A stretch of 64,000 nucleotides of DNA. Source: Flavobacterium cerinum. GTDB taxonomy: Bacteria > Bacteroidota > Bacteroidia > Flavobacteriales > Flavobacteriaceae. The notes beneath the pieces are model-generated. The model had not been told where the DNA came from. It saw nothing but the letters and a program-made list of their open reading frames with translations, and did not search any database. Positions 16,335 to 23,204 of the stretch are shown one piece after another. The stretch lies in NCBI RefSeq assembly GCF_024496085.1, contig NZ_CP101751.1, forward strand, positions 2,976,001 through 3,040,000, given 5' to 3'. The position numbers and the translations under genes are program-made. Within the stretch, counting starts at the first letter, position 1. Each line of letters begins with the position of its first letter.

Positions 16335-16370
16335 AAAAAACTGCTTAGCGTTTTCTAAGCAGTTTTTTAT
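16335..16370 (+). terminator. Strong rho-independent terminator
   Basis: CTGCTTAG (16341-16348) pairs with CTAAGCAG (16355-16362) around CGTTTT, flanked by A7 and T6. It can serve both the 15879 gene and the convergent small gene at 16397. Confidence 0.85.
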
Positions 16371-16396
16371 AAAATATAGTAATCCTTTTCTTTATT

Positions 16397-16567
16397 TTAA
16401 AGCGGAAGTCTTTTTACCCTGCTTAATACTTTTTTAGCTGACTTAATTTTACCGGCAAATAGTTCCTGATCTTTAATAGAAGCGGCAACCAAAGCAAACT
16501 GCTCCTGTGCCGTAGCAGACATCGGAATGACATCAAAATGCTTTACTTTTAATTTTTGAGTTGTCAT
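16397..16567 (-). CDS. Small basic protein, 56 residues, partner of the DUF6934-like gene
   Basis: A short frame starting at the ATG at 16567: MTTQKLKVKHFDVIPMSATA, then a helical stretch and the very basic C-terminus KIKSAKKVLSRVKRLPL. There is no signal peptide. It begins 27 bp after the stop of the 179-residue gene upstream and ends just before a strong terminator, so the two form a compact two-gene unit. Codon use looks like neighbouring genes and the frame is uninterrupted, which supports a real gene. Function is unknown. The size and position would suit a toxin-antitoxin or regulator-type pair, but this is speculation. Confidence 0.65.
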   Translation of the reverse strand: MTTQKLKVKHFDVIPMSATAQEQFALVAASIKDQELFAGKIKSAKKVLSRVKRLPL

Positions 16568-16594
16568 AGTGTTAAAAATTAATGTATTACAAAG

Positions 16595-17134
16595 TTAACC
16601 GTTTTTCTTGTAAACCAAAATGCTTTCATAATGGTTATTAGGTAAATACCGGACAAATTCGTCCCTTTTACTTTCATATCCGAAAAAAATATAGTCCATA
16701 CTTAATTCTTCAAAATTTTTATCAATGTAATACCGGTATGTTTTAATTCTTCTTTGATAATTTTTACAATGCGCATTACATTTCTTTTTACAAGTGGGTA
16801 AACAACGTATAATAAATTCATCATGACTATCACTGCCACTGACAATTAAAACGGCTTCTTTATTTGCTTCAAAAAACAGCGGAACGGAGCTTAAAACAGT
16901 ATTGAATACTCTGTAAATATCTCCGTTATTACTATTTACATCATCTATTATTCTGTCTAAAGTTCCGTCGTAATCTCCGAAGCCAAAATTATAGACTATC
17001 TTGTTCCCCATAGAAGCTACTGGCGTATATTCTATTGCTTTGATTATTGTACTTTTCCCAACACTTTCAAAAAGGTATTGTACTTTTATTTCGCCTGCCG
17101 TTTGCTGGATTCCATATACTGATAAACCATTCAA
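16595..17134 (-). CDS. DUF6934-like protein
   Basis: 179 residues, soluble. The pattern YLFESVGKSTIIKAIEYTP, VYNFGFGDYDG, DDVNSNNGDIYRVFNTV and IVSGSDS follows the DUF6934 family, which is widespread and uncharacterised in Bacteroidota. Between these and the C-terminus lies an unusual Cys-rich patch (RCLPTCKKKCNAHCKNYQ) with four Cys and one His, suggesting a possible metal site that I do not recall in ordinary members. It is followed by a 56-residue basic gene in the same transcription unit. Function is unknown. Confidence 0.7.
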   Translation of the reverse strand: MNGLSVYGIQQTAGEIKVQYLFESVGKSTIIKAIEYTPVASMGNKIVYNFGFGDYDGTLDRIIDDVNSNNGDIYRVFNTVLSSVPLFFEANKEAVLIVSGSDSHDEFIIRCLPTCKKKCNAHCKNYQRRIKTYRYYIDKNFEELSMDYIFFGYESKRDEFVRYLPNNHYESILVYKKNG

Positions 17135-17234
17135 TTTTATTTTTTTTATTTAAATAAAATTACGTCTTTATCAGATGTTTTATCGCAAGCGCCAGAGCCA
17201 AAACAATACACATTTAACCCAATCAACACTCCAT

Positions 17235-17262
17235 AAAAAAGCCCCGCATGCGGGGCTTTTTA
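17235..17262 (-). terminator. Bidirectional terminator after proline dehydrogenase
   Basis: AAAAAGCCCCGC-ATGC-GGGGCTTTTT is a near-perfect palindrome with a T-run on both strands, immediately after the proline dehydrogenase stop. Confidence 0.88.
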
Positions 17263-18438
17263 TTAATTATCTTCTGTTTTTCGACGTTTTCTTTCGTTTT
17301 TCAAAAGTGTTAATTCTCTGCTGGTTTGTCCGGCAACCGAAGTATTTTCTTCTGCACGTCGGATTAAGTACGGCATAACATCACGTACCGGTCCGAACGG
17401 TAAATACTTCGATACGTTAAAATCATGAGCGGCTAAATTATAACTGATATTATCACTCATTCCGTATAGTTGTCCGAAAAACACTCTTGAATCATGTTTT
17501 GGAATATTGTGTTCTTCCATCAACTGCATCAAACGGTATGAGCTGTTTTCATTGTGTGTTCCGGCAAAAATCGCCATCATATCAATATTTTCAATCATAT
17601 ATTGAATAGCACTATCATAATTGATATCCGTAGCTTCTTTCGAAACACAAATCGGTGATTTATAACCTTTCTCTTCTGCCCGTTTGTTCTCTTTTTCCAT
17701 ATAAGCACCACGAACGATTTTCATTCCGATATGAAAACCTTCCGCTTTTGCTTCCGAATGTAGTTTTTTCAGGTAATCCAAACGATCCCAACGATACATT
17801 TGAAGTGTATTATAAATAATCGCTTTTTGCTTGTTGTATTTACGCATCATATCGGCTACCAAATCATCAGCAGCATCCTGCATCCAACTTTCTTCACCGT
17901 CAATTAATAAAGCGACATCTTTTTCGTAAGCCGTACGACAAACTTTTTCAAAACGAGCCACTACTCTGTCCCATTCCGTTTGTTCTTCCGGTGTTAATTG
18001 TTTTTTCTCACCCAGTTTTTCATATAAGAAAAAACGACCTAAACCGGTTGGCTTGAATACTGCAAAAGGGATTGCTTCTCTTTCTTTAGCAAATTCAATC
18101 GTTTTTAACGTCATCTCCAAAGCCGCATCAAACTGTGCTTCATCTTCTTTTCCTTCAACCGAATAATCTAAAACTGATGTTACCCCTTTGGTAAACATTT
18201 TATCTACTACTTTCAGACAGTCATCCTCACTAACGCCTCCACAAAAATGATCAAATACAGTGGCCCGTATTAATCCTTCTACCGGTAAATGTGCCTTTAA
18301 TGCAAAATTAGTCACCGCAGTTCCTATTTTCACCAAAGGTTCATTGTCAATCATTTTAAAAAGAAAATAAGCTCTGTCAAGCTCCGTATCGCTTTTTAGT
18401 GCAAAAGCAACCTGTGTGTTGTTAAATATTTTTTCCAT
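17263..18438 (-). CDS. Proline dehydrogenase
   Basis: 391 residues from the ATG at 18438. The upstream ATG at 18462 falls inside the -7 promoter element and is rejected. It is a monofunctional FAD-dependent TIM-barrel enzyme that oxidises proline to pyrroline-5-carboxylate and passes electrons to the quinone pool. Conserved motifs are VTSVLDYSVEGK, FAVFKPTGLGR, LLIDGEESWMQ, IYNTLQMYRWDRL, KIVRGAYMEKE, FAGTHNENS and the C-terminal YLIRRAEENTS, which binds substrate. It lacks the aldehyde dehydrogenase half of PutA, as usual for Bacteroidota. It is monocistronic and divergent from aroB. Confidence 0.95.
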   Translation of the reverse strand: MEKIFNNTQVAFALKSDTELDRAYFLFKMIDNEPLVKIGTAVTNFALKAHLPVEGLIRATVFDHFCGGVSEDDCLKVVDKMFTKGVTSVLDYSVEGKEDEAQFDAALEMTLKTIEFAKEREAIPFAVFKPTGLGRFFLYEKLGEKKQLTPEEQTEWDRVVARFEKVCRTAYEKDVALLIDGEESWMQDAADDLVADMMRKYNKQKAIIYNTLQMYRWDRLDYLKKLHSEAKAEGFHIGMKIVRGAYMEKENKRAEEKGYKSPICVSKEATDINYDSAIQYMIENIDMMAIFAGTHNENSSYRLMQLMEEHNIPKHDSRVFFGQLYGMSDNISYNLAAHDFNVSKYLPFGPVRDVMPYLIRRAEENTSVAGQTSRELTLLKNERKRRKTEDN

Positions 18439-18459
18439 TATGTATTGAAAATAGATATG

Positions 18460-18467
18460 CAAATATA
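18460..18467 (-). promoter_or_regulatory. -7 element for proline dehydrogenase
   Basis: TATATTTG on the minus strand is an exact TAnnTTTG match 22 bp before the chosen ATG; it decides the start at 18438. Confidence 0.65.
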
Positions 18468-18534
18468 ACTACAGTTTAAGAATATATCATAAAAAATCAC
18501 GATTTTTGCGGGTAGATTATCAATACTTCAAACG

Positions 18535-19602
18535 ATGCAAACAATTCAGGCTAACGGATATTCCATCTTTTTTAACGAAAACTGTTATACATATTTAAGT
18601 GAAACACTTCAATCGGATGTTTATTCTAAAATTTTTATCATAGTTGACAGTGAAACAGCTAATTACTGTTTGCCCGACTTTTTAGCCAATTTGGCCACGG
18701 AAGTCCCTATTGAAATCATTGAATTTGATGCCGGTGAGGTATTTAAAAACATCGAAACCTGTACCCAAATATGGCAGGCTTTGACCGAATTAGGCGCCGA
18801 TCGTAAAAGTATCATTATTAATGTAGGCGGCGGTGTTGTAACCGATCTTGGCGGATTTGTCGCTTGTACCTATAAAAGAGGAATTGATTTTATCAATGTA
18901 CCGACTACCCTTTTGGCTATGGTTGACGCTTCTGTAGGCGGTAAAAACGGTGTCGATCTCGGGAATCTTAAAAACCAGATCGGTGTTATTCAAAATCCGA
19001 AAGCGGTATTGGTCGATACTCATTATTTAGGAACACTTCCGCAAAATCAAATGCGATCCGGACTAGCCGAAATGCTAAAACACGGATTGATACAAGATTA
19101 TGACTATTGGAGACAATTTAGCGACCTTTCCAACCTTAATACAGATGACTTGAATGCGCTAATTCATCAATCAGTTATTATTAAGAATAATGTAGTAACA
19201 CAGGATCCTACCGAAAAAGGACTGCGTAAAGCGTTAAATTTCGGTCATACATTAGGACATGCCATTGAGAGCTATTGTCTCGAAAATGAAAATAAAACAA
19301 CTTTATTACATGGTGAAGCAATTGCAGCCGGCATGATTCTGGAAAGCTTTTTATCACTTAAAAAAGGATTTTTAACCGATGCCGAATATCACGAAATTAA
19401 ATATGTGATTACTGATATTTATCCTACGGTTTCTTTTACCGAAAATGACATTAACAGCATCATCGATTTACTGATTCACGATAAGAAAAATGAATTCGGA
19501 AAAGTGAAGTTTGTCCTTTTAAATGAAATCGGTGCGGTAAAAACAGATCAGGACATCGAAAACGGCCTGATTTTTAAGGCTTTTGAAGATTATAAAAACT
19601 AA
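18535..19602 (+). CDS. aroB: 3-dehydroquinate synthase
   Basis: 355 residues, normal length. It converts DAHP to 3-dehydroquinate in the shikimate pathway, using NAD and a divalent metal, in the cytoplasm. The NAD-binding segment is GGGVVTDLGGFVA, followed by FINVPTTLLAMVDASVGGKN. The metal ligands lie in GLAEMLKHGLI (Glu), NFGHTLGHAIE (His) and LLHGEAIAAGM (His). It starts about 97 bp from the divergent proline dehydrogenase start and stands alone, with arginine decarboxylase further downstream from its own promoter. Confidence 0.96.
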   Translation: MQTIQANGYSIFFNENCYTYLSETLQSDVYSKIFIIVDSETANYCLPDFLANLATEVPIEIIEFDAGEVFKNIETCTQIWQALTELGADRKSIIINVGGGVVTDLGGFVACTYKRGIDFINVPTTLLAMVDASVGGKNGVDLGNLKNQIGVIQNPKAVLVDTHYLGTLPQNQMRSGLAEMLKHGLIQDYDYWRQFSDLSNLNTDDLNALIHQSVIIKNNVVTQDPTEKGLRKALNFGHTLGHAIESYCLENENKTTLLHGEAIAAGMILESFLSLKKGFLTDAEYHEIKYVITDIYPTVSFTENDINSIIDLLIHDKKNEFGKVKFVLLNEIGAVKTDQDIENGLIFKAFEDYKN

Positions 19603-19647
19603 GATTTTTTTAATAAAAATTGTTTTTAAATACGAGGTATTATTTTT

Positions 19648-19655
19648 TACATTTG
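19648..19655 (+). promoter_or_regulatory. -7 element of the arginine decarboxylase promoter
   Basis: TACATTTG is an exact TAnnTTTG match, with TTG at 19620-19622 at a suitable -33 distance. It predicts a transcript start near 19661 and an untranslated leader of about 250 nt. Confidence 0.65.
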
Positions 19656-19661
19656 TCGCGA

Positions 19662-19910
19662 TGAAAAATAGTCAGAATCCCCACATTCCAAACTGCGGAA
19701 ACACGCGGAAAAACAGATCCTTGTCAAAAATGCAACGGATTGTTTTTTCGATTAAAAGTGTACGCAATTTTGACATTTTCCTTTTTACCAATCCGCTGCA
19801 TGAAAAATTGCAGATAATGTATGCTAATATTAGAGTTTGAAAATCGCGTTATACTAAGGAATACTTTTTAAAAGAATTTATTATTATAACCTATAAAGCG
19901 ATTTATCAAA
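19662..19910 (+). promoter_or_regulatory. Long, structured 5' leader of the arginine decarboxylase gene
   Basis: No convincing gene lies here. A 59-codon frame from 19661 is open but would be leaderless and unlike known proteins. Two strong pairings are visible. GTCAAAAATGC (19723-19733) pairs with GCAATTTTGAC (19764-19774), 10 of 11. TGCAACGGATTG (19731-19742) pairs with CAATCCGCTGCA (19789-19800), 11 of 12. Their 5' arms overlap by three bases, so the two stems partly exclude each other, as in attenuators and riboswitches. I do not recognise a known class. Confidence 0.5.
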
Positions 19911-21317
19911 ATGAACACAAAATATTACGACCTTATCAATCAAACTTTCTACTTCCCTCAGGAAGAGTTTACATTAAATAAAGACAACCTTCAGTTTCAC
20001 AATATCGATCTGATGAAACTGGTTGAACAATATGGTACACCGTTAAAGTTTACCTATTTACCTCAAATTTCCAACAATATCAATAAGGCTAAAGGATGGT
20101 TCCGTAAAGCCATGGAAAAACACAAATACGAAGGAAAGTACTACTATTGTTATTGTACCAAAAGTTCCCACTTCGAATTTGTAATGAACGAAGCGTTTAA
20201 AAACAATATCCATATCGAAACTTCTTCTGCTTTTGATGTGAATATTGTGGAGAACCTTATGGAACAAGGTAAAATCAATAAAAACACTTATGTTGTATGT
20301 AACGGTTTCAAACGTGAACAGTATATCGACAATATTGCACGTTTAATCAATAACGGACATACAAAAACAATCCCTGTAATCGACAACTTTGAAGAATTAG
20401 ATTTATTACAGGAAAAAATCAACGGGAAATTTAAAATCGGAATCCGTATTGCTGCTGAAGAAGAGCCGAAATTTGAGTTCTATACTTCCCGTTTAGGAAT
20501 CGGATACAAAAACATCGTACCGTTTTACAGAAAACAAATTCAGGAAAATAAGAATGTGGAGCTGAAAATGTTACACTTCTTTATCAATACCGGTATTCGC
20601 GACACGGCTTATTACTGGAATGAGCTTTTAAAATGTATGAAAGTATACATCGCCCTTAAAAAAGAATGTCCGACATTGGATAGTCTTAATATCGGCGGCG
20701 GTTTCCCGATTAAAAACTCATTGGCTTTCGAATATGATTATGAATACATGATCAGCGAAATCTTAAACCAGATTAAAATTGCCTGTGACGATGCTGATGT
20801 TCCGGTACCGCATATCTTTACCGAATTCGGTTCGTTTACTGTTGGTGAATCCGGTGGTGCTATCTATCAGGTTTTATACCAAAAACAACAAAATGACCGT
20901 GAAAAGTGGAATATGATCGATTCTTCTTTTATTACGACTTTACCGGATACCTGGGCAATCAACAAACGTTTTGTTATGATGGCCGTAAACCGTTGGAATG
21001 ATACCTATGAAAGAGTTCTTTTGGGAGGTTTAACATGTGATAGTGACGATTATTACAACTCGGAACAACACATGAATGCCGTTTACCTTCCGAAGTACAA
21101 TAAAGAAAAACCATTATATATCGGTTTCTTTAATACCGGTGCTTATCAGGAAACTATCGGTGGTTTCGGAGGATTACATCACTGTCTGATTCCGCAACCG
21201 AAACATATCCTTATTGATCGCGATGAAAACGGTATTGTTGCAACAGAAGTATTTTCGGAACAACAAACTGCCGATGAGGTTTTAAAGATCTTAGGTTACG
21301 AGAAAAAAGAAAAATAA
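19911..21317 (+). CDS. speA: Arginine decarboxylase (biosynthetic, alanine-racemase fold)
   Basis: 468 residues. A PLP enzyme of fold type III that decarboxylates arginine to agmatine, the first step of polyamine synthesis. The PLP-binding lysine is probably Lys84 in YCYCTKSSHFEFVM. Other family segments are NIHIETSSAFDVNIV, LNIGGGFPIKNS, the HIFTEFGSFTVGESG phosphate region and LLGGLTCDSDDYY near the C-terminus. It is shorter than the ~630-residue E. coli SpeA, as is typical for Bacteroidota forms. It is followed after 55 bp by a deoxyhypusine-synthase-like gene, so the two probably work together in polyamine metabolism. The expression leader is long and structured. Confidence 0.9.
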   Translation: MNTKYYDLINQTFYFPQEEFTLNKDNLQFHNIDLMKLVEQYGTPLKFTYLPQISNNINKAKGWFRKAMEKHKYEGKYYYCYCTKSSHFEFVMNEAFKNNIHIETSSAFDVNIVENLMEQGKINKNTYVVCNGFKREQYIDNIARLINNGHTKTIPVIDNFEELDLLQEKINGKFKIGIRIAAEEEPKFEFYTSRLGIGYKNIVPFYRKQIQENKNVELKMLHFFINTGIRDTAYYWNELLKCMKVYIALKKECPTLDSLNIGGGFPIKNSLAFEYDYEYMISEILNQIKIACDDADVPVPHIFTEFGSFTVGESGGAIYQVLYQKQQNDREKWNMIDSSFITTLPDTWAINKRFVMMAVNRWNDTYERVLLGGLTCDSDDYYNSEQHMNAVYLPKYNKEKPLYIGFFNTGAYQETIGGFGGLHHCLIPQPKHILIDRDENGIVATEVFSEQQTADEVLKILGYEKKEK

Positions 21318-21372
21318 ATTCAGTATGTTTGGCTTTCTATTAAAGCAAACAATAATTTTAAATAAGTAAGAA

Positions 21373-22344
21373 ATGAGTAAAGGACCAATCAGTCAGTTTA
21401 TTGAAAAGTATTATTTACATTTCAACTCTGCGACGGTAGTTGATGCGGCTAAAGCCTACGAAGCTCAATTACAGAACGGTGCAAAAATGATGGTGACATT
21501 AGCCGGAGCCATGAGTACAGCAGAATTAGGAAAGATTTTTGCTGAAATGATCCGTCAAGATAAAGTACAAATCATCTCCTGTACAGGTGCCAACCTGGAA
21601 GAAGATATCATGAACCTTGTTGCACACTCACACTATGAGCGTGTTCCCAACTATCGTGATCTGACACCACAGGAAGAATGGGATTTATTGGAAAGAGGTT
21701 TAAACCGAGTAACGGATACTTGTATTCCGGAACATGAAGCTTTCCGTCGTTTACAAAAACACATCCACAAAATCTGGAAAGATGCTGAAGATGCAGGTGA
21801 GCGTTATTTCCCACATGAATTTATGTATAAAATGTTACTTTCAGGATGTCTGGAGGAATATTACGAAATTGATTTAAAAGATAGCTGGATGTATGCAGCA
21901 GCAGAAAAAAACCTACCTATCGTAGTTCCGGGATGGGAAGATAGTACAATGGGTAACATTTTCGCTTCATACGTAATCAAAGGTGAGTTAAAAGCTACAA
22001 CTATGAAATCAGGTATTGAATACATGACTTTCCTAGCTGATTGGTATACTAAAAATAGTGATAAAGGAGTTGGATTCTTCCAAATCGGTGGTGGTATTGC
22101 AGGTGACTTCCCTATTTGTGTAGTTCCGATGTTATATCAGGATATGGAAATGCACGATGTGCCTTTCTGGAGTTATTTCTGTCAGATATCTGATTCTACT
22201 ACAAGTTACGGTTCGTATTCCGGTGCTGTTCCAAATGAAAAAATCACTTGGGGTAAATTGGATATCAACACACCAAAATTTGTAATTGAGTCGGATGCAA
22301 CTATTGTAGCACCACTTATTTTTGCTTATCTATTGGATATGTAA
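21373..22344 (+). CDS. Deoxyhypusine synthase family protein
   Basis: 323 residues of the DHS family. Visible motifs are MVTLAGAMSTAELGKI, ISCTGANLEEDI, GGGIAGDFPI and the C-terminal YSGAVPNEKITWGK, where Lys295 aligns with the lysine that forms the covalent intermediate in eukaryotic DHS. The NAD-site glycine and acidic residues look retained. Bacteria lack eIF5A, so the protein substrate of true DHS is absent. Related bacterial enzymes transfer the aminobutyl group of spermidine or putrescine to a small amine, making for example homospermidine. Its position just after arginine decarboxylase supports a polyamine role. The actual product cannot be told from sequence. Confidence 0.88.
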   Translation: MSKGPISQFIEKYYLHFNSATVVDAAKAYEAQLQNGAKMMVTLAGAMSTAELGKIFAEMIRQDKVQIISCTGANLEEDIMNLVAHSHYERVPNYRDLTPQEEWDLLERGLNRVTDTCIPEHEAFRRLQKHIHKIWKDAEDAGERYFPHEFMYKMLLSGCLEEYYEIDLKDSWMYAAAEKNLPIVVPGWEDSTMGNIFASYVIKGELKATTMKSGIEYMTFLADWYTKNSDKGVGFFQIGGGIAGDFPICVVPMLYQDMEMHDVPFWSYFCQISDSTTSYGSYSGAVPNEKITWGKLDINTPKFVIESDATIVAPLIFAYLLDM

Positions 22345-22441
22345 TTTTTAATGTTTACCCTAAAAAAAACAAGCTTTTTTATTTGAAAATAAGATTTAGG
22401 ATATTACATTTGAAACAACAACAAGCATTAAAAAACAACGA

Positions 22442-22885
22442 ATGAAAAGAGTAATTGTAGATTACGCTAAGTTAACTAATGAAATCTTAACTCTCTTAGT
22501 TGAGAAATTTCCGGACGGATATGATGATTCAGATGTCATCCGTTTTAAAAACGCTAAGAATGAAACAGTTGAAGCAGTTGAAGTACGAACTGAAGACACT
22601 ATTTACTTAGTAAAAGTGAGCACTAAACTTGCTGACAGAATTGAAAACTTTGATGATGATGACGAAGATATCTCAGGAGAAGACTCTTTAGATATCAAAG
22701 GACTTGACATTGAAGACGGTGAAGATGACGATGTTAAAAAAGCAAAAGCAGCTAAACCAAAAAAATCGAATGACGACGAAGAAGATGATGAAGATGATGA
22801 AGACGGTGACGATGATGATTATGATGACGACGATGAAGACCGTGATTATGACGAGGAAGATGATGATGAAGACGATGAAGAGTAA
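22442..22885 (+). CDS. Conserved Bacteroidota protein with a highly acidic tail
   Basis: 147 residues. The first 70 form a compact domain (MKRVIVDYAKLTNEILTLLV, then FPDGYDDSDVIRFKNAKNE). From about residue 75 the chain is almost only Asp/Glu, interrupted by a short basic patch (KKAKAAKPKKS), to a total of more than 50 acidic residues. Homologs in Flavobacteriia are often labelled DNA primase, for which I see no evidence. Acidic tails of this kind occur in DNA or RNA mimics and chaperones. The opposite-strand frame over the repeat-like GAT/GAC/GAA codons is a shadow. A terminator follows. Confidence 0.8.
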   Translation: MKRVIVDYAKLTNEILTLLVEKFPDGYDDSDVIRFKNAKNETVEAVEVRTEDTIYLVKVSTKLADRIENFDDDDEDISGEDSLDIKGLDIEDGEDDDVKKAKAAKPKKSNDDEEDDEDDEDGDDDDYDDDDEDRDYDEEDDDEDDEE

Positions 22886-22919
22886 CATTACAGTTACACA
22901 ATAAAAACCCATTATAAAG

Positions 22920-22950
22920 AATCCTGATTTGAAAAAGTCAGGATTTTTTA
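22920..22950 (+). terminator. Rho-independent terminator
   Basis: AATCCTGA (22920-22927) pairs with TCAGGATT (22938-22945), followed by a T-run. Confidence 0.85.
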
Positions 22951-23204
22951 TTTTCCCTTTTGTTAAATTCCTCCGCTGGCGCGAGCGCCAATAAAAAAGA
23001 GCAGAAAAGATAAATCCCACGAAAAAGATGGTGCTTATTTTACAGGCATTGCTACCGTATTTCGGATAGACCTTTTGAGATATAGACAGTGACATGGACA
23101 CGAGTGTGACGCTCGCACCTGAGGTATTTAAGCCAATACAATTAGATTGATTCGCCTATTTAGAAATTAAAAGATTCTGGTTTTATTTTATAAAGAAGTG
23201 TAAA
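22951..23204. repeat. Gene-free stretch with two GC-rich palindromes
   Basis: TGGCGC-GA-GCGCCA (22977-22990) and the related GGACACGAG (23096-23104) with CGAG...CTCG pairing to 23115 are far more GC-rich than the surroundings. Both contain GCG/CGAG/GCTCG strings, as if two parts of one mobile repeat had been separated. The 100 bp between them contains no readable gene. It is possibly an eroded REP-type or transposon remnant. Confidence 0.45.

Noticed and set aside
19661..19840. 59-codon frame in the speA leader
   Set aside because: It would start at the transcript +1 with no leader, has no recognisable family, and overlaps strong RNA stems; kept only as leader.
22688..23101. 137-residue minus-strand frame opposite the acidic gene
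   Set aside because: It is the antisense of Asp/Glu codon runs, giving poly-Ile/Val/Phe; its start and end are not gene-like.
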